From DAONLM01 sp035406685 (GTDB lineage: Bacteria > Spirochaetota > GWE2-31-10 > MWDO01), in assembly GCA_035406685.1 (NCBI GenBank), contig DAONLM010000011.1, forward strand, positions 1 through 31,135: DNA of 31,135 bases, written 5' to 3'. This document shows, in pieces, positions 24,011 to 31,135 of this stretch. The notes below the pieces were generated by a model. That model saw nothing but the letters and a program-made list of their open reading frames with translations. It was not told the origin of the DNA and ran no database searches. Both the position numbers and the translations under genes were made by a program. How positions within the stretch are numbered: the first letter of the stretch is position 1; each line of letters begins with the position of its first letter.

Positions 24011-24679
24011 ATGGAGGAGATAGATTTTAATTTTGAAGTACATAAAAAGAAAATAGAGATATTAAAAGATGATATAGTAGGAAGTGGTTATGTAAATAAT
24101 TTAACTAAAAAAGAAAAGGAAAAAAAAATGGAAGATGATATAAATTTTTTAAAAAAATATTATTCTGATCAAGCAAATATCTGTTTTAGAAGTAAATTAT
24201 ATGGTGAGGATGAAAATGCCTGCTTGCATGCATCAAAAGTTCTTATGCTTTTTGCCGAGATTTACCCAGTTCTTGTAGATTTTTATGGTATAAATATGAA
24301 TCCAGATGTAATAATTAATTTTCAAAATTCTAAAATTTATAGACAGTGGTTTTATAAGGTAAAATATATACTTGGCGAAGAGATAAAATCAGATCCAGAT
24401 TTTTCTCAAATAGGAAATTGGTTAGGCAAAGGATTTTTTTTAAAAAATTGTTTAAGTGTGATCTATTATAGTGATAAATTATACTTTAACGAAGCAATTG
24501 TTAATTTTCTCATAAAAAAACAGAAAAAATTACTAAATAACCTTCTTGAACATAATTATTTTACTGATCAAACTAAAAAAGCAATTGAGATTTTCGATGA
24601 TGGTTATTATTTATTAAACGAAAAGACACTTCTTTCTTATAAAAAAGATCTCTTTTTTGAGACAAATATAATAAAATAA
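24011..24679 (+). CDS. Uncharacterised helical cytoplasmic protein
   Basis: 222 residues; not recognised. There is no signal peptide or TM segment. Predicted mostly alpha-helical, with a Lys/Glu-rich first 60 residues and a more structured part from about 65 on, notable for ENACLHASKVLMLFAEIYPVL and QWFYKVKYILGEEI. Scattered cysteines (ICFRSK, ACLH, NCLS) do not form a recognisable metal motif. It has a near-consensus promoter and a good ribosome site, and its stop lies 2 nt from the end of the opposing yjbQ gene, so it is a real, probably well-expressed single gene. Confidence 0.75.
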   Translation: MEEIDFNFEVHKKKIEILKDDIVGSGYVNNLTKKEKEKKMEDDINFLKKYYSDQANICFRSKLYGEDENACLHASKVLMLFAEIYPVLVDFYGINMNPDVIINFQNSKIYRQWFYKVKYILGEEIKSDPDFSQIGNWLGKGFFLKNCLSVIYYSDKLYFNEAIVNFLIKKQKKLLNNLLEHNYFTDQTKKAIEIFDDGYYLLNEKTLLSYKKDLFFETNIIK

Positions 24680-24681
24680 TA

Positions 24682-25098
24682 TTAATCTCCAATCACTGTT
24701 ATGAGAATGTTCCTTCTTCTTGGTCTATTATCAGAATCAATTAATACTATCTGTTGCCATGTACCTAAAACTATGTTATTATTTTTTACTGGACATGTTA
24801 TTTGAGGTCCGATTAATGAGGCTTTAAGATGAGCATCCCCGTTTCCATCTCCCCATTTTCTATTATGATTATAATTGAATCCTCTCGGTATTATCTTATT
24901 TAGAATATTTTTTAGATCCATTTCAAGTCCATCTTCAAATTCAATAGTAGTTATTGAAGCAGTAGAGCCAATGAGAAAAACATTAACAAGCCCATTATTT
25001 ATTTTACTCTCTTTTATAGTATTGTTGACCATATCCGTAATATCATATATTGAATCAAAAGCATCTGAATTTATTATAATTTCTTTTTGAAAAACCAT
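24682..25098 (-). CDS. yjbQ: YjbQ/UPF0047 family protein
   Basis: 138 residues from the ATG at 25098, which has GGAGG upstream; a longer reading to 25143 is poly-Lys/Phe spacer. Family signatures: GLVNVFLIGSTASITTIEFE, the central His/Asp motif NHNRKWGDGNGDAHLKASLIGP, and GTWQQIVLIDSDNRPRRR. YjbQ proteins are trimeric and show weak thiamine phosphate synthase activity; the true role is unsettled. The nearness of thiS (750 bp away, opposite strand) is suggestive only. It converges on the 222-residue gene with a 2-nt gap. Confidence 0.92.
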   Translation of the reverse strand: MVFQKEIIINSDAFDSIYDITDMVNNTIKESKINNGLVNVFLIGSTASITTIEFEDGLEMDLKNILNKIIPRGFNYNHNRKWGDGNGDAHLKASLIGPQITCPVKNNNIVLGTWQQIVLIDSDNRPRRRNILITVIGD

Positions 25099-25146
25099 CT
25101 TGTTCCTCCATTTTTTTTGAAAAAAAAATAATTTTTTTTTCAAATT

Positions 25147-25190
25147 TTGTAAAGGATTTTTTCACTTTTTTTGTGATTAATTAATAGAAA
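25147..25190 (+). promoter_or_regulatory. 44-nt leader box, copy B
   Basis: TTGTAAAGGATTTT...TTTTGTGATTAATTAATAGAAA, 28 nt before the ATG of the 409-residue lipoprotein gene. It is the counterpart of the box at 21502-21545; T-rich sequence just upstream is also similar (TAATTTTTTTT). Confidence 0.5.
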
Positions 25191-25218
25191 TATTAATTTT
25201 TTTGAGGAGGAGATTTTT

Positions 25219-26448
25219 ATGAAAAAGAATTTTTTTTTGTTTTTTATTTTAATTTTTTCTGGCTGTGTTGAATATATTAATCTTGGAAACAATTATGAAA
25301 TTAAAGCAACTGCTCAAGAAGAATTAATTTTTAAATTAAATGGCAAGAATATCAATTTAAAAGAAGAAATTTGTTTAGGGGATCTAACTCTTGATAGTAA
25401 AAAAGAATTTTTATTTGAGATTAAAAACATAGGGAATAGTGCATTTAATCTAAAAGATATAGAAATATCAAATAAAGAAAATTTTACCATTCTGAAAAAG
25501 CCAGATAAAGAGATAGTAGTTGATGCTACAACGGACTTTATTGTTGAATTTAAGGCAGTCTCTATTGGAAGAAATTATGCATTTATTACTATTAAGAGTA
25601 ATATTTCTCAGTATGTTATAAAAATTTATGCAAATGTTATTCTTCCAGAGCCTGAATTTGTGTTATTAAATCCCTCTGTATCAAGAGATACTCTTCTTCT
25701 TAAAGATTTGCCAGCAACTATTAATTTTAATGTTACAGTTGAGAAAAGATATAATGCTATAATTGACGCTGTTATTATTGATTTAAGTTCAATAAATGGA
25801 AATTTTTGTCAAAATATGTTTGATGATGGAACAAATGGGGACATATTTGCCAACGACAATGTGTATTGTTACAATTATGAAATCTCTTCTATTTCTAATA
25901 TTTCAGATTATATAATACCAATAACAGTTAAGGGTAATGCAACAGAAAAAACAATCAATTTAAAAATTAAAATAACAGATTTAGTATTTTTAAATTCTGA
26001 TATGGAAAATGATGTAAATAATGCTAGTATTCCTAATTTTACTGTGCAGTATATAGAGAATGATGTTAAAGAGGGTAATAGATCAATAAGAATTTATGGT
26101 AATACTGGTAGTTCAAATATGGATATTTTTAAAATAACTAATCCGTGTATATCCAGAGGAAATCTTACTAAAATAACCTTTTTCTTAAAAGGTGAGGGGA
26201 CAAAAGGATTGGTTTTAAGAATAGGCTCAACAGAATCTAACTATTTTAATATAAATGATGAGACAAAAAGTAATATAATAGAATTATCCACAACACCATT
26301 ATACAGTAACAAGACACTCAATGCTTCAGAATGGATTAAGATTGAGTTGAATGTTTCTGGATTTAAGCCAGATGGAAAAGAATTTATATTAAGGGGTGGT
26401 TCAAATGCTTTTTATGATCTTTATATTGATTATATAATTTTTGAATAA
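25219..26448 (+). CDS. Lipoprotein with ASH/HYDIN-like and beta-sandwich domains
   Basis: 409 residues. The lipoprotein signal MKKNFFLFFILIFSGC gives acylated C16. Residues about 45-145 look like an ASPM-SPD2-Hydin-type Ig domain (FLFEIKNIGNSAFNLKDIEI, then FIVEFKAVSIGRNYAFITIK). Residues about 150-255 form another beta domain with an acidic loop, DDGTNGDIFANDNVYC. The C-terminal 150 residues (NRSIRIYGNTGSS, ITFFLKGEGTKGLVLRIGST, LYIDYIIFE) look like a carbohydrate-binding-type jelly roll. It is probably a surface or periplasmic adhesin-like or sugar-binding lipoprotein; the substrate is unknown. GAGGAGG ribosome site; the upstream 44-nt box is shared with the mobile element gene. Confidence 0.75.
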   Translation: MKKNFFLFFILIFSGCVEYINLGNNYEIKATAQEELIFKLNGKNINLKEEICLGDLTLDSKKEFLFEIKNIGNSAFNLKDIEISNKENFTILKKPDKEIVVDATTDFIVEFKAVSIGRNYAFITIKSNISQYVIKIYANVILPEPEFVLLNPSVSRDTLLLKDLPATINFNVTVEKRYNAIIDAVIIDLSSINGNFCQNMFDDGTNGDIFANDNVYCYNYEISSISNISDYIIPITVKGNATEKTINLKIKITDLVFLNSDMENDVNNASIPNFTVQYIENDVKEGNRSIRIYGNTGSSNMDIFKITNPCISRGNLTKITFFLKGEGTKGLVLRIGSTESNYFNINDETKSNIIELSTTPLYSNKTLNASEWIKIELNVSGFKPDGKEFILRGGSNAFYDLYIDYIIFE

Positions 26449-26459
26449 AAAAATTTTTG

Positions 26460-26488
26460 TTGCAAAATCTTTTTATTTTTATTATATT
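26460..26488 (+). promoter_or_regulatory. Promoter placed for a leaderless transcript
   Basis: TTGCAA (26460-26465), a 17-nt spacer and TATATT (26483-26488). The expected start, 6-8 nt past the -10, falls on the ATG at 26495. Confidence 0.6.
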
Positions 26489-26494
26489 TAATAT

Positions 26495-27076
26495 ATGAAA
26501 ATTAGATATTTTTTAATTATTATATTATTATTTTTCTCCTGTAAGTCAAAAGGTGATTCTAATTTTAAATTTTTAAATAATTTTTCAAAAGAGATAAAAT
26601 TAATAATGAATGTTGAGGAGAAGAAAGAGATAGCATTAACAAGATCTGTTCTAAATTCGAGAGTATTGAATTTGGTATCTTTTTATGTATATGGGATTAA
26701 TTTTAAAGTAGATAAAAAGGGTAATATAACAACCTTACAGGAGGAAAATTTATCATTTGAAGATTATACTTTAAAAGATGTTATTATTAATACAAAGGCT
26801 ATTTTAAATAAAGAGTATTATGTGGAGGAGGCTATATTAAAATATAATTTGAAATTTGATAATAAGAAATATAAAAATTTTAAGTCTTATGCTTACCTTA
26901 TAGAAAAACATGGTAAAGATATTACCTTATTATTTAACGAAATGATCACATCTGCAATAAAAAAGATTAATAAAAAGAATATAGAGGGTATTATAGTTCC
27001 AACAGGTGAATTAATTTATAAACAGGATGATAATGGATGGACTTTAAAAGAAAAATTTGTTATATATTATAAATAA
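26495..27076 (+). CDS. Putative lipoprotein of unknown function
   Basis: 193 residues. The lipoprotein signal MKIRYFLIIILLFFSC places the acylated Cys at 16, followed by KSKGDSN. The mature part mixes helix and strand with many Lys; FYVYGINFKVDKKGNITTLQ and KNIEGIIVPTGELIYKQDD suggest a small alpha/beta fold. I do not recognise a family. There is no ribosome site before the ATG, and the upstream promoter predicts a transcript starting at or within a base or two of it. Transcription probably continues into the TVP38 gene 31 nt downstream. Confidence 0.7.
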   Translation: MKIRYFLIIILLFFSCKSKGDSNFKFLNNFSKEIKLIMNVEEKKEIALTRSVLNSRVLNLVSFYVYGINFKVDKKGNITTLQEENLSFEDYTLKDVIINTKAILNKEYYVEEAILKYNLKFDNKKYKNFKSYAYLIEKHGKDITLLFNEMITSAIKKINKKNIEGIIVPTGELIYKQDDNGWTLKEKFVIYYK

Positions 27077-27107
27077 AAAAATTTATTATGCTAATAGGGG
27101 TATATTA

Positions 27108-27821
27108 TTGAATAAAATTTTTACTTTTTTGAAAAAACATTATTTGAAAATAAGTTATATATTAATTGCTTTTTTATTAATAATTCTTTTTTATGCCTTT
27201 AAACTTAATAGATTTTTTACATATGAAAATGCAGAAAATGTTAGAAATTTTATTCTTTCTTTTTCTTTTGTAGGACCTTTATTTATTTTTTTGTTATATA
27301 TAATTTTTAATCTTCTATGTCTTCCTACTTTGTTCTGGACATTTATCTCTGGATATCTTTATGGCTTTGGATATGGATATGCTATAGCATGGTTAGGAAT
27401 GACACTGGGATTGTTATCATCGTTTATTGCATCAAGATATATTTTTAGAGAAGATTTTATAAAAAAATTTGGCACAAATGTTATGATAAAGCAGATTGAA
27501 TACTGGACAAATAGGTATCATTTCTGGACAGTTTTATTTTTTAGAGTCTTTTTTGTATTTCCATACAATATGCAAAATATAGCTTATGGCTTAACAAGTA
27601 TCAAGATATGGAAATATTTAGTTGCATCAATATTAGGTATTATTCCTACTACTTTACTATATGTCTGGCTTGGTAGTAAGATAGCCTTAAATAAGCTAAA
27701 TTTTTCTGACTTAAGAAATATTATGACATTTGTAGGAATTTTTATAACATGTTTTGGCATTATTTTTTTTACAAGTATTATTATTAGAAAAAAAATAAAT
27801 TTTAAATCTGTTGAAAAATAG
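27108..27821 (+). CDS. TVP38/TMEM64 (DedA-superfamily) membrane protein
   Basis: 237 residues, taken from the TTG at 27108 behind AGGGG; a reading from 27057 would overlap the previous gene without a ribosome site. A basic N-terminus (KIFTFLKKHYLK) precedes a TM helix at about 15-35. The SNARE-associated/DedA domain follows: LCLPTLFWTFISGYLYGFGY and GMTLGLLSSFIASRY, then FFRVFFVFPYNMQNIAYGLT with its conserved FR and P, then GIIPTTLLYVWLGSKI. A final TM lies near 200-225. Members of this superfamily are implicated in lipid flipping or proton-coupled membrane transport; the exact substrate is unknown. Confidence 0.88.
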   Translation: MNKIFTFLKKHYLKISYILIAFLLIILFYAFKLNRFFTYENAENVRNFILSFSFVGPLFIFLLYIIFNLLCLPTLFWTFISGYLYGFGYGYAIAWLGMTLGLLSSFIASRYIFREDFIKKFGTNVMIKQIEYWTNRYHFWTVLFFRVFFVFPYNMQNIAYGLTSIKIWKYLVASILGIIPTTLLYVWLGSKIALNKLNFSDLRNIMTFVGIFITCFGIIFFTSIIIRKKINFKSVEK

Positions 27822-27831
27822 ATGGTATCTT

Positions 27832-29589
27832 ATGCTTGAAATTTCTGAATTTGATAAATTATCAAGAGAACTCGATGAAGAGGAGAGAAAAGAACTTCTT
27901 GAAAAGATAAAGAGTAAAAAGGAAGAGGAAAAATCAGATGATTTATCTATAAATAAAAAATTAGTGAGAAAGGGAATTTTCGATTCTCCTCAATATAAAA
28001 TAGCCAAAGAAGAATTTGAAAAGAAAGGATTTTGGGATAAGATTTTTATACTTTTGTCTGCTTTTTTTTCTGGTAAGAAAAAAGAGGATATAATAATAAA
28101 ACAGAAGTTAAATAAGATAAAAAAGGAAATTCAAAATAAATATTATAATTTAATTAATTTTGATAATGGGCAATTGACATATTACTTTTTAAATGAGTTA
28201 TTAAGTATAGCAGATATAGTGACTCTTCTGTCACCTATTTTTAGTCTTTATATTATTAATTCTGAATATTATTTCAACTTTTTAGTAAGTCTATTTGAGA
28301 GTGAATTTAATGAAAATATAAAGAAATTGTATAAGGAGACAGATCCAGCCAATTTAAAATTAGAAGGTAAATTTATTGATAGACAGATATACAATAAAGA
28401 AAAAGAGCAAAGAATTAATGCCTTTTTTTCTGCTATTGATAATTATAAGTTTGAAAGATTCATATCTGAAACAACAAAATTTGAAATTATTATAAAACTC
28501 ATTCAGTTTAACTGGACTAAGCTATTTATTGAGTTTTCATTAGGTGATTTAAAGGCAAAGGTAACTCCAAATAATTTTACATATTTTAAGAATGTAGACT
28601 ATATGCTTGATAATTTAAATTCAATTATTTCTGAACTTAATTTTTCTATAAATGAGATATCATTTATAACTCAATTTCCAGTCTTTTTAAAAGAAAAATT
28701 AAAAGAAAATGAAGAAGAAAAAGAGATTTTTTCCAATAATGATGTTGAAAAAATAGAGAAATTGCTTGAATCTGTGGAAAAATTTAAACAAAAGATCCCT
28801 TTAAATAAAATTTTTCAGTATTTTAAAAAGGATTTATTATATAAACCAAAATTGATTTATATAGAGAGAAATTTTATTGATAAGTATAAAGAAAATAAAA
28901 GAAAAGATATAGAGAAGATATGGGATTCTTTTTATTTACAACTTAAGAAAAATGATTTAGATAGATTAGTAAAAGAGATTTTTTCAGATTTTAATTTTGA
29001 TGTTCTTGAAAATTTTAATGTAAAATTATATAATCAGATTGAGAAGAATTTTAATTTTAAGTTGACCTCAATATATCATCTTAATATACTGGCACATTTT
29101 ATTAATAAAATATATAAAACATTAATTGAAAATGTTGTGAATAAAATAGTTATTGAGGCAAATTTTGTATCAGAGCAATCCAAATTTCATTTAACAGCGG
29201 CTTATCATACAATTAATAATAATGTAAAAAAAATTAATGAACTGGATAATAAATTAAAATACGAAAATGAATATGGTAAAAGAATAATTTATTTTATTGC
29301 CAAGTCAAAAAATGGACTGGATGTAGATCAAAAAAGAGATTTACAGCAATTATTGGATGAGATAAAAAAGGTTTCTGATAGTATTGCAAAGGATTTGTAT
29401 AATGCAATTAATAACATATATTCTTTTTTTATAAATATAACTGATAATAATCCAAAAGTTGAAAAATATATTATAAATCCAGAGGCAATAAAATTATCCG
29501 GGCAATCTATTTTAGTGTTTATTAATAAATCCCTTGATTATATAAATAAATTTATAAAGATATATAAAAATATAGAAAATGTTTATTAA
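27832..29589 (+). CDS. DUF5312-like spirochaetal protein
   Basis: 585 residues from the ATG at 27832, 10 nt after the TVP38 stop; a TTG at 27811 is in frame but overlaps the TVP38 end. The opening FDKLSRELDEEERKELLEKI resembles the start of DUF5312 proteins of spirochaetes, an assignment from memory. The chain is almost entirely helical and charged. A mildly hydrophobic stretch, FWDKIFILLSAFFSGKKKED, lies near residue 70, and another, LLSIADIVTLLSPIFSLYII, near 125. There are no catalytic motifs. A cytoplasmic or membrane-peripheral scaffold is plausible. The ribosome site is weak (AGATGG), consistent with coupling to the TVP38 gene. Confidence 0.7.
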   Translation: MLEISEFDKLSRELDEEERKELLEKIKSKKEEEKSDDLSINKKLVRKGIFDSPQYKIAKEEFEKKGFWDKIFILLSAFFSGKKKEDIIIKQKLNKIKKEIQNKYYNLINFDNGQLTYYFLNELLSIADIVTLLSPIFSLYIINSEYYFNFLVSLFESEFNENIKKLYKETDPANLKLEGKFIDRQIYNKEKEQRINAFFSAIDNYKFERFISETTKFEIIIKLIQFNWTKLFIEFSLGDLKAKVTPNNFTYFKNVDYMLDNLNSIISELNFSINEISFITQFPVFLKEKLKENEEEKEIFSNNDVEKIEKLLESVEKFKQKIPLNKIFQYFKKDLLYKPKLIYIERNFIDKYKENKRKDIEKIWDSFYLQLKKNDLDRLVKEIFSDFNFDVLENFNVKLYNQIEKNFNFKLTSIYHLNILAHFINKIYKTLIENVVNKIVIEANFVSEQSKFHLTAAYHTINNNVKKINELDNKLKYENEYGKRIIYFIAKSKNGLDVDQKRDLQQLLDEIKKVSDSIAKDLYNAINNIYSFFINITDNNPKVEKYIINPEAIKLSGQSILVFINKSLDYINKFIKIYKNIENVY

Positions 29590-29692
29590 GCGTTTCATAA
29601 ATAACTTACTTGTATTGTGTTCAAAAGTTTGTGACTTTCCAAAGTTGTTTATTTAATGTCAGCTAATTTATAATATTAAAACATAACTTATT

Positions 29693-31015
29693 TTAATACA
29701 AAATAGGAATTACTTTTGGCTCTTTTAATAATATATCTGGTCTTTTCTCTTTTATCTCTTTAATTGCATTATTTATTTGAGATAGTTTGCACGGCATTGT
29801 TGCAATAGAAAATATCGCTTTCTTATAGTTATGTCTATTGTGTCCAACTGTGTCTATATTTATCCCTTGATTACCTATAGCAGTTGTTGTAAGCCCGGTG
29901 ATACCTGGCTTATCTTCTGTTTCAAAAATTATATTGTAAGGGAATTCTATTTCAAGTTCATTAACTAATTTTAAAGGATTCAGATGTCCTTTTGTCAAAA
30001 TTTTATCTTCATATCTTGCTATAAATACAATGTCTGATACTATTGCAGAGCCAGTCTCTAATGATCCAGCCCCTTTTCCTATGAGTATATGTTCTTGAGA
30101 ATATCTATTTTGAAGTTTTACAGCATTTGTCGATCCACCTATCATTGATAAGAAGTTGCTATTCTTTACCATCATTGGTTGAACTGTTGCATATATTTTA
30201 TGATTATCTTTTTTGGCATAACAAATTAATTTAATTGTTGAATCCATCTCTTTTGCAAAATCAAGATCATCTTTTGTGATATTGTCTATCCCTTTAATAC
30301 TTAATTCTTCAAATTTCACATCAATTCCGAATGCTAATCTTAATAGAATTGATAATTTATGGCCTGCATCATGCCCATTTATATCCAATGTAGGATCTGC
30401 CTCAGCATATCCGAGTTCTTGTGCCTTTTTTAGTGCATCTTCAAAAGATAAGCCTTCTTCATTCATTTTAGTTAGAATATAGTTACTTGTTCCATTCATT
30501 ATGCCAGAGATTGATATTATTTCATCACCAGTAAAACACTCTTTTATTCCTTTTATAATTGGTATTGCTCCGCATACACTTGCTTCAAAACCTATTATTT
30601 TTTTGTTTTCTTCTGCAGTAGTGAATATTTCATTATAGTATTTGGCAAGAAGTGCCTTATTTGCAGTAACAAGATGTTTTTTAGATTTTAAAATTCTTAA
30701 TGCAAGATCAAGAATATATTTAGAACTTCCACCAATTGTCTCAATCACAATATCAATGGTAGAATCATTTAATATTTCATCAATATATAGATTAGCCTCA
30801 TCTTTTGTTAGTTCTTCTTTATCATTTCCAGCAAAATATGTTAAGGGTATATTATGTCTTTTTGAAGAGTTTAAAGGAAATAGATCCACTATTTTTGCAA
30901 GTTCGATCTCTTTTCCGGCTTTTTTCTTTAAATCCTCTTTTAATTCAATTAGAATTTTTGCTACTCCACCACCAACAGTCCCACACCCAAGTATAGCGAC
31001 TCTAAATTTTTCCAT
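29693..31015 (-). CDS. hom: Homoserine dehydrogenase with ACT domain
   Basis: 440 residues, the usual size of the monofunctional enzyme. NAD(P)-binding ILGCGTVGGGV starts at residue 9. The catalytic domain includes VTANKALLA, SGIMNGTSNYILTKM, AQELGYAEADPTLDINGHDA (holding the catalytic Asp/Lys region) and KLSILLRLAFG. Residues about 355-435 are an ACT domain (EDKPGITGLTTTAIGNQGIN), which usually gives feedback control by threonine. It reduces aspartate semialdehyde to homoserine for threonine and methionine. GAGG ribosome site and its own promoter. It converges on the DUF5312 gene across a 103-bp gap (29590-29692), where I see no gene. Confidence 0.95.
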   Translation of the reverse strand: MEKFRVAILGCGTVGGGVAKILIELKEDLKKKAGKEIELAKIVDLFPLNSSKRHNIPLTYFAGNDKEELTKDEANLYIDEILNDSTIDIVIETIGGSSKYILDLALRILKSKKHLVTANKALLAKYYNEIFTTAEENKKIIGFEASVCGAIPIIKGIKECFTGDEIISISGIMNGTSNYILTKMNEEGLSFEDALKKAQELGYAEADPTLDINGHDAGHKLSILLRLAFGIDVKFEELSIKGIDNITKDDLDFAKEMDSTIKLICYAKKDNHKIYATVQPMMVKNSNFLSMIGGSTNAVKLQNRYSQEHILIGKGAGSLETGSAIVSDIVFIARYEDKILTKGHLNPLKLVNELEIEFPYNIIFETEDKPGITGLTTTAIGNQGINIDTVGHNRHNYKKAIFSIATMPCKLSQINNAIKEIKEKRPDILLKEPKVIPILY

Positions 31016-31043
31016 ATTTACCTCAACAATATTAGATTTATTT

Positions 31044-31059
31044 CACTCGAAAAAGAGTG
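31044..31059 (-). other. Small hairpin in the hom leader
   Basis: CACTC/GAGTG stem of 5 bp around a six-base A/T-rich loop, within the roughly 60-nt leader between promoter and start codon. It is not followed by a long U-tract; its function is unknown. Confidence 0.35.
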
Positions 31060-31081
31060 AGTTATCAGAAAGATTAGGCGT

Positions 31082-31110
31082 AATATATCTTAAATTTAAA
31101 TGTTTGTCAA
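31082..31110 (-). promoter_or_regulatory. Promoter of hom
   Basis: Minus strand: TTGACA (31105-31110), a 17-nt spacer and TATATT (31082-31087). Confidence 0.78.
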
Positions 31111-31135
31111 AATAAAATTTATTTTAATATATTAC

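Noticed and set aside
29590..29692. Short open frame in the gap between DUF5312 and hom
   Set aside because: About 22 codons, no start or ribosome site, no similarity to the element ends; probably only spacer between convergent genes.

Overview
The window is very AT-rich bacterial DNA with standard stop codons (TAA, TAG and TGA all end genes), short intergenic gaps, GGAGG-type ribosome sites and textbook TTGACA/TATAAT promoters. Several families point to the Spirochaetota: a P83/100-type coiled-coil protein (8990-10747), a broken UPF0164/FadL-like outer-membrane protein (7523-8860) and a DUF5312-like protein (27832-29589). Bactofilin, an OmpA-family envelope protein with many Ig-like repeats, and a CHASE2 adenylate cyclase fit that placement. 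I cannot name the genus.

Layout. 1-88 is the right end of a repeat element cut by the window edge. 141-2578 is a plus-strand operon: bactofilin, a TPR protein and the tRNA methylthiotransferase MtaB. It converges on a minus-strand unit of a CAU-anticodon tRNA, its terminator and a SprT-like metalloprotease. 3402-3851 carries two back-to-back promoters and a decayed copy of the repeat element. 3852-12082 is a plus-strand run: adenylate cyclase, SH3 protein, M48 lipoprotein protease, broken UPF0164 gene, P83/100, radical SAM enzyme and RidA. 12093-21367 is minus strand: a DUF3857/transglutaminase/TPR protein, an HU-like domain joined by a membrane segment to LysM, a small HU protein, and a 1458-residue barrel/Ig-repeat/OmpA protein. 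21458-22227 is an intact 770-bp element with 19-bp perfect terminal inverted repeats around one 180-residue gene. 22212-31015 is a mosaic of small units: RlaP-like nucleotidyltransferase, membrane protein, ThiS, YjbQ, two lipoproteins, a TVP38-family membrane protein, DUF5312 and homoserine dehydrogenase.

Most of the content concerns the envelope: outer-membrane and periplasmic proteins, lipoproteins, peptidoglycan-binding modules and a cytoskeletal scaffold.

The two most interesting things are: (1) a compact inverted-repeat element coding for an unfamiliar protein that looks like two ribbon-helix-helix units in tandem, present as one intact copy, one internally deleted copy (3604-3767) and one end fragment (1-88); and (2) a translationally coupled pair of HU genes, the second of which puts a DNA-binding domain, a membrane anchor and a LysM wall-binding domain in one chain, a candidate DNA-to-cell-wall tether.
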